From positions 1 through 5,144 of the forward strand of contig DAOUWY010000161.1 in NCBI GenBank assembly GCA_030666885.1: a stretch of DNA of 5,144 bases. The letters run 5' to 3'. The stretch comes from Methanosarcinales archaeon. Its GTDB lineage: Archaea > Halobacteriota > Methanosarcinia > Methanosarcinales > Methanocomedenaceae. Positions 1-5,144 of the stretch are shown one piece after another; the stretch's first letter is position 1, and every line of letters starts with the position of its first letter. Both the position numbers and the translations under genes were made by a program. The notes below the pieces were generated by a model that was not told the origin of the DNA, did not search any database, and saw only the letters and a list, made by a program, of their open reading frames with translations.

Positions 1-14
1 ATATAATATTTAGC

Positions 15-46
15 ATGAAAGTACCCTTGGGTTCTTTCATTTTTTT
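15..46 (+). terminator. Hairpin plus T-run, rho-independent-like terminator
   Basis: Seen directly: ATGAAAG (15-21) pairs with CTTTCAT (34-40), and ACCC (23-26) pairs with GGGT (29-32). There is one T-T mismatch and a 2-nt loop, followed by seven Ts (40-46). The T-run is on the right-hand side, so as an intrinsic terminator it would stop a plus-strand transcript entering from left of the window, converging on the operon described here. Read on the minus strand, the hairpin is followed by AT-rich sequence rather than a clean U-run, so any role for the operon would be weaker. The arms are flanked by a second inverted repeat, TAGCATG (11-17) and CATGCTA (50-56), which overlaps the inner stem. 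No gene body is visible to its left, so the gene it would serve is unseen. Confidence 0.55.
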
Positions 47-103
47 GTGCATGCTATTCGAAGAATTTCATGTACGTTTTATATGATTAACTGGATTATA
101 GTC

Positions 104-120
104 CAATCAAAAATAATAAT
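104..120 (-). terminator. T-rich tract after the last operon gene, possible archaeal terminator
   Basis: Immediately downstream of the hydrolase stop codon the minus strand reads ATTATTATTTTTGATT, including a run of five Ts (plus-strand 109-113). A short imperfect hairpin (TGGA / TCCA, 92-105) follows it. Archaeal RNA polymerases can terminate at U-rich tracts without a hairpin, so this is a reasonable end point for the operon if the organism is archaeal. The tract is short, and AT-rich intergenic DNA makes chance occurrence likely. Confidence 0.3.
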
Positions 121-1365
121 TTATGCCGGTGCTGAGTATACCAGCTGGAATTGAACAAACTGGGCGTATATAAGGGTAAATAACGCAGTAGATATGCCGA
201 TCAATATCAGGTCTAAGATCAAGGAAATTCTCCTACTTAATCCAGGCTTTTCAGCGATCCTGGACAGGGCAATTCCTACAACAATCGTGATTGCTGCTAT
301 GATCAAATATTGTTGAATTCTGTAGTCAACAGGCCCCAGGAAGCGCAAATATTGTGAGATTGTGGTTGACAGTACAAGGTAGAAAAGAATGAAATAAATT
401 CCAGGTATAATGTTTTTGAACTTATTATCGTGTAATCTCAATTTAACGTATTCATTTGATAGAGCAATGTAAGAGATAAGAAATAAAAGACCTGCCATAA
501 GGCAAAAAAGTACGGAATTTAAGGAAATAACATTAATTGGGCCATTAGTTTGACTTTTTCCAACACTTCTAAGAGCAAAATTCAGACATTCTTTGATAAT
601 ATCTTCATCAAAGCTTTCTCCAAGGTGTCCTGAGCCATCAGAGATAAAGATCTTTTTTGCTGTGTTGTTATCAAAACTTCCATAAAGAACACCATCTTCC
701 ATATACCTGCCAGTCAGCTGGAGCCCCACTTCCCTTATTTTATCAGGAGGGACAATGGTATCATGGGAACCTATTGCAAGTAGAAGGTTGCTTTCAAGAA
801 ATCCAGAATTCTCAGGTGGAAATCTGCCTGCAACAGCAATAACTCCACTGACATCCCTTTCAAAAGCCAGCCTGTATGCAGTGTTCGCACCACCTGAATG
901 ACCGCCAACTATAATGCGCTGTGAATCCACCTCAGGCAGGCCTTTAAGATAATCCAACAAAAGCAAGAATTGCTCTTCCTGATTTTCTAGCAGGATTTCC
1001 CTATCATTGATTATCTCCCATTCAGGCATGCCACCATCAGATCTCTGATTACCTGGACCTACCATGAGTACAACAAAACCATGTTGTGCAAAAATTTCAC
1101 CCCAGTTAGTATACATTGCAGGATCTGCACCTGAACCTGCACCAAAAAGAATAGCAGGGGACTGACCTTCTCCTTCAGGAACATATAAAGTTGTCAGCAT
1201 ACATCTGTCCTGACCTGTGGACAGCAGCAAGTGTTCAACTTCAAAGTCTGCAGCTGGATTCATATCATAAAGAGTGGGACCAAGCCAGCCAATCAGGCCA
1301 GCCAGCATTAAAAAGCTCAGTATCGATTGTTTCCGGTCTAACACTAATTCACACCCATCATTCAT
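121..1365 (-). CDS. Membrane-anchored alpha/beta-hydrolase with C-terminal 4-TM domain
   Basis: A 414-residue serine hydrolase of the alpha/beta-hydrolase fold, resembling the dienelactone hydrolase/prolyl-oligopeptidase-like group. The nucleophile elbow is GGHSGG (Ser157), the likely acid is Asp202 in GSHDTIVP, and the histidine is His247 in SGHLGES. GAGSG (75-79) is placed to form the oxyanion hole. One TM segment (about 15-33) precedes the enzyme domain and four more follow (about 280-302, 318-337, 352-371, 380-402). Lys/Arg-rich loops at 303-317 and 372-379 fit a cytoplasmic location, which puts the catalytic domain outside the cell. The substrate is unknown; ester or peptide hydrolysis is inferred from the fold only. 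It is the last gene, 38 nt after the ABC permease, probably co-transcribed. The ATG at 1365 has no clear ribosome site. A GTG eight codons in (1344) has GGGTGTGA four bases ahead and is a credible alternative start giving a more typical short, charged N-terminus. Fold and triad are confident; role is not. Confidence 0.88.
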   Translation of the reverse strand: MNDGCELVLDRKQSILSFLMLAGLIGWLGPTLYDMNPAADFEVEHLLLSTGQDRCMLTTLYVPEGEGQSPAILFGAGSGADPAMYTNWGEIFAQHGFVVLMVGPGNQRSDGGMPEWEIINDREILLENQEEQFLLLLDYLKGLPEVDSQRIIVGGHSGGANTAYRLAFERDVSGVIAVAGRFPPENSGFLESNLLLAIGSHDTIVPPDKIREVGLQLTGRYMEDGVLYGSFDNNTAKKIFISDGSGHLGESFDEDIIKECLNFALRSVGKSQTNGPINVISLNSVLFCLMAGLLFLISYIALSNEYVKLRLHDNKFKNIIPGIYFILFYLVLSTTISQYLRFLGPVDYRIQQYLIIAAITIVVGIALSRIAEKPGLSRRISLILDLILIGISTALFTLIYAQFVQFQLVYSAPA

Positions 1366-1403
1366 TTTAGTAGTTCTGCAAGGGTACTATAGAAATCCTA
1401 TTT

Positions 1404-3308
1404 TCATACCCCAGTCTCACCTTCAACACTAACTCTTCTAAGGATACTGGTGGAATCAGTTACATTCTTTGCTTTTGAATACTGGCCAAAGAGCGTATCC
1501 ACTTCTGTGCTTTTAAAATGGATTTTTAGCATGTCCTTAATGTCATCATTTGAAAGGCTCCCCTCTGATTCATATATGGCGTTTATTACATTTTTCATAG
1601 CAGAGGCATTCTCAGTCTGGAAATGATGTACTATACCTTCTGCAATGCTTCCTTCATCAGCATACCCAAATTCTTTAAGTTCAAGGCTCCGGTTTACTCT
1701 GCTAAAATACCGCTCAAGGTCGTGGATCATCATGAAATCTTCCTGATCTACCCAGGGGTGATCTGCCATGTCCTCTTTTAGCAAAGGAACAAAAACGGTT
1801 TCAAAGTAATAATTTGACCAGGCTACCTTCATGGTTTGATCTTCAATATTATCGAAAACATCTGCAAGTGCGGCCATTCCAATATATTGTGCCCAGTCCA
1901 AACCTCCCTCTGTGATGTCATTGTAAGCTATAAGTTTCCCTACCATAAGTTTCCAGGAATAATCTCTTTGTTCAATCAAAGAATAATATTCGTTCCGGCT
2001 GGAGTGGCATACAAGTACATCAACATCACCAATGTCCATACCAAATTCCAGTCTAATGTTTTCAGCCATAAATGATGCAAAAATTGCGCTATCAAAGGCA
2101 TAAGAAGGCAGAATATCAAAAGCATATACTGTCACGTTATTTTTCTTGATCAACAGGAACTTATCAGGGTTTGCCCTAAGTTTTGCGTCTCCTTCCAATA
2201 ACCAATCCTTTTCATCGATTAGCACAAATTCGCCATCATGGGAAAGAACTGTGTTCCAGAGCTCATCATTCCAATCAGGTGACTGCATATAAATCAGGTA
2301 GTGATCTTCATCAAACGGATTCTCTGTGACAACCTTCAACGCTTTTGCGTTTAAAATTGAAATGTTTTCATCCTCTGGATTTTTGAGTTCAAGGGGGCCT
2401 TCAAGCCACTCATTTTCAAAAAATGGAGACGTTATTGGTCTTTCGGCAATCCGGATCACATCCCTTCCTGCCATATCCCAGGATTCTATATCGGAAAAAT
2501 ATTTTATATCCATACCTGCCAGAGCCTCTGGTAAAAAGCTCTCTTTCGAATCAAGAACTATAAGAGCTGAGCTTTGCCTACCTGAAAGTATGTCCACCTG
2601 ATTCTGATATGGCTTGTAAGTACCAAGGTAATAAACGCTCCCGGATAGCAGAATTACTACAATAAAGAGCATTGAGGTCAGTGCAAGCAATTTTTTTCTG
2701 AAATGCTCGCCCTTACTGAGGTACCAGAGATTAAATATCAGCATCAATATGCTCAAAAAAGCTAAGAATATTAGATTATTCCAAAAAAGATATTCAGTGA
2801 CATAAATATTGATTAATGATATTAAGCTGAACTTTTCATTAATATTATATCCAATAGCAAAAAAAGCCATCCAGTATGCAAGGGGTACAGAGTAAGCTAT
2901 CATTGAATTCCCTGATAGGTTTGCAGAACTTGCACCCAGCAAACCCAGGAATGTAGAATAAATGATCAGTATCAGAAGCCCGCTTAAATTATGCTCCAAC
3001 CCTGCGATTATCGCTGAGAGATACATCAGCGTAATGAGTAACTCAATAGCCAGCCATAATAGGAAAAATCTCTTCAGAAATAATTTGTATTTTGCAGTTC
3101 TTGATGTAAAGACAAAGGCATCACAACCGGATTCAATATCTCTGCTCAGTACTGTTGAGGCGAAAAAAACCGGCAGCAAGATCAAAACCATCTTGAACAT
3201 CTGCCAAGTCACATTTGACTGGGCAAGAATATTTCCGGCCATTATTATTACAGTCAGGAATATTAATCCGTTCCACATTGACCGCGGGATTAGTTTTAGT
3301 TCCTTCAC
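1404..3308 (-). CDS. ABC-2-like permease fused to a degenerate M1-peptidase-like ectodomain
   Basis: A 634-residue protein. Residues 1-230 hold seven predicted TM segments (about 12-30, 37-54, 80-103, 108-128, 136-154, 176-197, 207-229). The loop after TM2 contains RDIESG...SR...K, the pattern seen in ABC-2 permeases (RExxSG..SR..K). Basic loops at 1-10, 55-79 and 198-206 fit the cytoplasmic side, so residues 230-634 should lie outside the cell; that part has several N-X-S/T sequons (315, 391, 539, 567, 615). Residues about 405-611 follow the layout of M1 aminopeptidases: a helix-strand stretch (405-434), MAALADVFDN (478-487) where HELAHQWFGN would fall, WSNYYFET (497-504) near the WLNEGFA position, and a C-terminal 'EGIVHHF...NDDIKDML...LFGQY' helix pattern. 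The zinc ligands and the catalytic Glu are absent, so it should not be an active metallopeptidase. The M1 relation is inferred by eye. The start is GTG, 3 nt after the preceding permease stop, with GGATGTGA just upstream; the next ATG (3278) lacks such a site. Confidence 0.82.
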   Translation of the reverse strand: MKELKLIPRSMWNGLIFLTVIIMAGNILAQSNVTWQMFKMVLILLPVFFASTVLSRDIESGCDAFVFTSRTAKYKLFLKRFFLLWLAIELLITLMYLSAIIAGLEHNLSGLLILIIYSTFLGLLGASSANLSGNSMIAYSVPLAYWMAFFAIGYNINEKFSLISLINIYVTEYLFWNNLIFLAFLSILMLIFNLWYLSKGEHFRKKLLALTSMLFIVVILLSGSVYYLGTYKPYQNQVDILSGRQSSALIVLDSKESFLPEALAGMDIKYFSDIESWDMAGRDVIRIAERPITSPFFENEWLEGPLELKNPEDENISILNAKALKVVTENPFDEDHYLIYMQSPDWNDELWNTVLSHDGEFVLIDEKDWLLEGDAKLRANPDKFLLIKKNNVTVYAFDILPSYAFDSAIFASFMAENIRLEFGMDIGDVDVLVCHSSRNEYYSLIEQRDYSWKLMVGKLIAYNDITEGGLDWAQYIGMAALADVFDNIEDQTMKVAWSNYYFETVFVPLLKEDMADHPWVDQEDFMMIHDLERYFSRVNRSLELKEFGYADEGSIAEGIVHHFQTENASAMKNVINAIYESEGSLSNDDIKDMLKIHFKSTEVDTLFGQYSKAKNVTDSTSILRRVSVEGETGV

Positions 3309-3311
3309 AAG

Positions 3312-3319
3312 TCACATCC
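3312..3319 (-). promoter_or_regulatory. Ribosome binding site for the GTG-started fused permease
   Basis: GGATGTGA differs by one base from GGAGGTGA, the complement of the 16S rRNA 3' end. It ends 3 nt before the GTG at 3308 and overlaps the stop codon of the upstream permease (3312-3314). This supports translational coupling and favours the GTG over the ATG at 3278. The spacing from the GTGA end is short, though the GG part sits at a normal distance. Confidence 0.5.
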
Positions 3320-4043
3320 CCATGAACTTTTTTAAAGAAAATGCCCTCGTCGAAATGTACAGCAGCCCAATGCCTGCAATTATGAGGAACAGCCTGTTAA
3401 TAATAATGAATTGAAGCATATCCGGCGGCAATGGGGACCCTGCTGCCATGGTACCCAGGATGTAGTCAGGCAGGATATGGCTGGCAAAGCCTGGCAGCAG
3501 TTCCCAGAAAATTAAGAAAATCAATGGAATGGATATTGTGGCTATTGTCTTGCCAAAACCCACTTCTACTAAATAGCAAAGGCAGGCAAAATAAAACATG
3601 GAAGGAAGGGACAAAATTAGCAGGAAATAGATAAAGACTATCGGGGAATATGGCATTTCGCCAAAGAATAGAGGGATGGAGATCCAGGGCAGAATTCCAA
3701 GCAGGACTATAGTCATATAAACCGAAAACATGCCGAAAAATTTTCCAAGAACAAAAGAGGTCTTACTGACAGGCTGTGAAAAGATCAATACCGGCATCGA
3801 AGTTACCCGGTCCTTATAAAATATTGTTATCGTAAGAAGAGGCATGAAACAGGACCCCATCATCACTATACCATGTGAATAACAGATGCCTGCCGATTTT
3901 GTGGTCAATAGATCTGCTGCAGAAGATGGAAGATCCACGACCAGAGGCACACCAATTATTATCAGCAGTCCGATCCGGAAAACCCAGCTTTTTACCTGGC
4001 ATCTCCACTCAGTTTTCGCTACTGCCAGTATCTGATCATACAT
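3312..4043 (-). CDS. ABC-2 type exporter permease, 6 TM
   Basis: An integral membrane subunit of an ABC-2 family exporter, 243 residues from the chosen start. A short cytoplasmic N-terminus (about 1-19) with 'AKTEWR' precedes TM1 (20-38). TM2 is at 55-76, then comes the cytoplasmic loop YKDRVTSMPVLIFSQPVSK (76-94) leading into LGKFFG (99-104). That loop matches the 'E..G..E.LLSQPVSR...LGKF' pattern of ABC-2 permeases and precedes the third of the six helices. Later helices are about 102-126, 134-158, 165-185 and 211-231, ending in a basic tail (SLKKF). The overlap with the ATPase stop indicates the two are made together, and the next gene supplies a second, different half-permease. I chose ATG 4043 because it overlaps the ATPase TGA and has GAGGATGAT upstream. 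Upstream in-frame starts at 4073, 4058 and 4052 would add up to 10 residues, but they lie inside the ATPase and lack well-spaced sites. The exported substrate is not evident. Confidence 0.88.
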   Translation of the reverse strand: MYDQILAVAKTEWRCQVKSWVFRIGLLIIIGVPLVVDLPSSAADLLTTKSAGICYSHGIVMMGSCFMPLLTITIFYKDRVTSMPVLIFSQPVSKTSFVLGKFFGMFSVYMTIVLLGILPWISIPLFFGEMPYSPIVFIYFLLILSLPSMFYFACLCYLVEVGFGKTIATISIPLIFLIFWELLPGFASHILPDYILGTMAAGSPLPPDMLQFIIINRLFLIIAGIGLLYISTRAFSLKKFMGM

Positions 4044-4911
4044 CTGGATCATCCTCATGCATGAAATACACATATGCTTCTTCCAGATTTGGTTCTACTT
4101 CTTTTCCCCCATCCTCACTTGAGTAATCACCCACCACTCTTACAAGAGTGTGATCGGAAAAACGCCTGAGTGAGATTATCCGGTATTTTAGTTTGATCGC
4201 TGAAAGGTCTCTCGTATCTCTTACTACAAATTCTCTCACTTTGCCTTTTGCTTTATTGATAAAAACATCTGTTGAGCCAATGTATTTCATAGAGCCTCTG
4301 ACTATAAAGGCGATATTTTCGCAGGTGCTGGAAATATCTTCAACTATATGGGTGGAAAGTATGACGCTTCTTTTTTGGCTTAATTCAACCAGTAATGTCC
4401 TGAACCTGATCCGCTCTTCGGGGTCCAGGCCGGCAGTAGGTTCGTCAACAATCAATATTTTCGGTTCTTTGAGTATGGCCTGCGCAATGCCCAATCGCCG
4501 CTTCATACCGCCTGAAAAACCGCCAACTTTTTTGTTTTTTACATCAAGAAGGTTTACCTGCTCAAGGGCTTTAGTGATTTTTGATTTATCTTTTATGCCA
4601 TTCAATCCTGCGATATATTCTAAAAATTCATAAGCTGTCAGTTGAGGGTATATTGAAAATTCCTGTGGTAAAAAACCAATGATATTGCGTACATCCATTT
4701 TATCATTTGCAGCATCGTGACCATTTATAAGCACTTTTCCTTTGCTGGGGTCAAGCAATGTCACAAGGATCTTCATGAATGTTGTTTTCCCTGCACCATT
4801 GGGTCCTAAAAGACCAAACATCCCTTCCGGGATTTCAAGATTAATGTCATCCAGTGCTTTGAAATTACCATAAGACTTTGATACATTCTCAAAAACGATC
4901 TTATTTGTCAT
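4036..4911 (-). CDS. ABC transporter ATP-binding protein (ABC-2 exporter type)
   Basis: The 291-residue cytoplasmic ATPase that should power the two permeases downstream. All nucleotide-binding motifs are intact: Walker A GPNGAGKTT (36-44), Q-loop LPQEF (81-85), signature FSGGM (132-136, an LSGGQ variant common in this subfamily), Walker B ILIVDEP (152-158) with catalytic Glu157, D-loop AGLDP (160-164) and H-loop His188 in STHIVED. The region after about 215 is the C-terminal extension typical of ABC-2 exporter ATPases, ending with EPNLEEAYVYFM, the family's usual 'P.LE..Y' tail. The ATG at 4911 is set by GAGGA six bases upstream and follows the preceding stop by 15 nt. The last codons overlap the start of the 6-TM permease. 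The family is certain. The substrate class (drug, peptide, lipid, sodium or other) cannot be told from this subunit. Confidence 0.96.
   Translation of the reverse strand: MTNKIVFENVSKSYGNFKALDDINLEIPEGMFGLLGPNGAGKTTFMKILVTLLDPSKGKVLINGHDAANDKMDVRNIIGFLPQEFSIYPQLTAYEFLEYIAGLNGIKDKSKITKALEQVNLLDVKNKKVGGFSGGMKRRLGIAQAILKEPKILIVDEPTAGLDPEERIRFRTLLVELSQKRSVILSTHIVEDISSTCENIAFIVRGSMKYIGSTDVFINKAKGKVREFVVRDTRDLSAIKLKYRIISLRRFSDHTLVRVVGDYSSEDGGKEVEPNLEEAYVYFMHEDDPDV
4048..4056 (-). promoter_or_regulatory. Ribosome binding site setting the 6-TM permease start
   Basis: GAGGATGAT, close to GAGGTGAT, lies within the last ATPase codons. Its GAGG core ends 9 nt before the ATG at 4043. It supports the 243-residue form over the longer reading from 4073, and implies that ribosomes finishing the ATPase re-initiate on the permease. 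Confidence 0.5.
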
Positions 4912-4917
4912 TTTTAT

Positions 4918-4922
4918 TCCTC
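4918..4922 (-). promoter_or_regulatory. Ribosome binding site for the ABC ATPase
   Basis: GAGGA sits six bases ahead of the ATG at 4911, within the 15-nt gap after the preceding stop codon. Ideal spacing and no competing start make this assignment straightforward. Confidence 0.65.
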
Positions 4923-4926
4923 ATGC

Positions 4927-5144
4927 TTACAGTTTCGCTTTGTTCATGCCTGCATCAAGCCGTGTGGTAAAGGTTTTCAATTGCCCGTCTTCTATCCAAT
5001 CAACCTGAATCGTTTCATCTACTGATGTTTTTGGTATGATCATCTCTCTTAAATACCCGGCATCAAATTCTACCGATACCGCGCCATCCGGAAGCAGATC
5101 TACACCTTCAACCACCGTTTTTCTAACTACTCTGTCGTGTGCGG
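4927..5144 (-). CDS. C-terminal fragment of an unrecognised protein (cut by window edge)
   Basis: The frame is open from the right edge to the TAA at 4927-4929, giving 71 residues of C-terminus starting AHDRVVRKT. A GTG at 5115 could in principle start a 62-residue protein, but no ribosome site precedes it and the frame stays open upstream, so a larger truncated gene is more likely. The visible part has no TM segment or cysteines. It alternates hydrophobic and charged residues (GAVSVEFDAGYL, TIQVDWIEDGQLKTFTTRL), suggesting a small beta-rich domain. I do not recognise the family. It lies 15 nt ahead of the ABC ATPase and is probably the first visible member of the same operon, so it could be a partner or substrate-side component of the exporter; that is context only. 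Confidence 0.7.
   Translation of the reverse strand, partial: AHDRVVRKTVVEGVDLLPDGAVSVEFDAGYLREMIIPKTSVDETIQVDWIEDGQLKTFTTRLDAGMNKAKL

Noticed and set aside
75..88. TATA-like sequence TTTTATATG in the left non-coding stretch
   Set aside because: On the plus strand it would drive transcription straight into the hydrolase antisense; on the minus strand it would serve an unseen gene beyond the left edge. The stretch is AT-rich, so the match is weak evidence.
2040..3308. Possible active metalloprotease in the fused permease
   Set aside because: No HExxH motif was found anywhere in the protein; the position where it would fall reads MAALA.
2962..3414. 150-codon open frame on the plus strand
   Set aside because: It lies entirely antisense to the two permease genes, has no ribosome site or recognisable domain, and its hydrophobic/basic composition is that of a reverse shadow of TM coding sequence.
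4193..4633. 146-codon open frame on the plus strand
   Set aside because: It is antisense to the well-supported ABC ATPase and crosses its signature and Walker B regions; no independent support.
1..5144. CRISPR array, tRNA/rRNA genes or insertion sequence
   Set aside because: No regularly spaced repeats, no tRNA cloverleaf or rRNA signature, and no transposase or terminal repeats of IS type were seen; nearly all bases are taken by the five minus-strand genes.

Overview
The window is a compact, single-direction gene cluster. Every gene I can support lies on the minus strand, so it reads from the right edge to the left. Low-to-moderate GC (about 40% by eye), AGA/AGG and ATA codon use, purine-rich Shine-Dalgarno sites related to GGAGGTGATC, and a T-rich tract just after the last stop suggest an archaeon, perhaps a methanogen of the Methanosarcinales type. 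This taxonomic guess is an inference with modest confidence; a low-GC bacterium is not excluded.

Layout in transcription order: (1) 4927-5144, the last 71 residues of an unrecognised protein cut by the window edge. (2) 4036-4911, an ABC-2-type exporter ATPase with all nucleotide-binding motifs intact. (3) 3312-4043, a 6-TM ABC-2 permease whose start overlaps the ATPase stop. (4) 1404-3308, a 634-residue protein with seven predicted TM segments followed by an extracytoplasmic domain of about 400 residues. The pattern of that domain resembles an M1 (gluzincin) peptidase whose zinc-binding residues have been lost. (5) 121-1365, a membrane-anchored serine alpha/beta-hydrolase with an intact Ser-Asp-His triad and four extra C-terminal TM segments. 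The left 120 bases hold no gene, but contain a strong hairpin with a T-run reading to the right, and a T-rich tract that may end the operon.

Gaps are 15 nt, an 8-nt overlap, 3 nt and 38 nt, so genes 1-4 are almost certainly one transcription unit; the hydrolase is probably in it too, but could have its own start. The simplest model is one ATPase driving two different half-permeases. The second half-permease carries a large outer-face domain of peptidase ancestry, and a second membrane-tethered hydrolase domain faces the same side. The substrate cannot be read from the sequence. No operon promoter lies inside the window; it would be to the right of 5144. The most noteworthy items are the apparently dead M1-like domain fused to a permease and its pairing with an outward-facing polytopic hydrolase.
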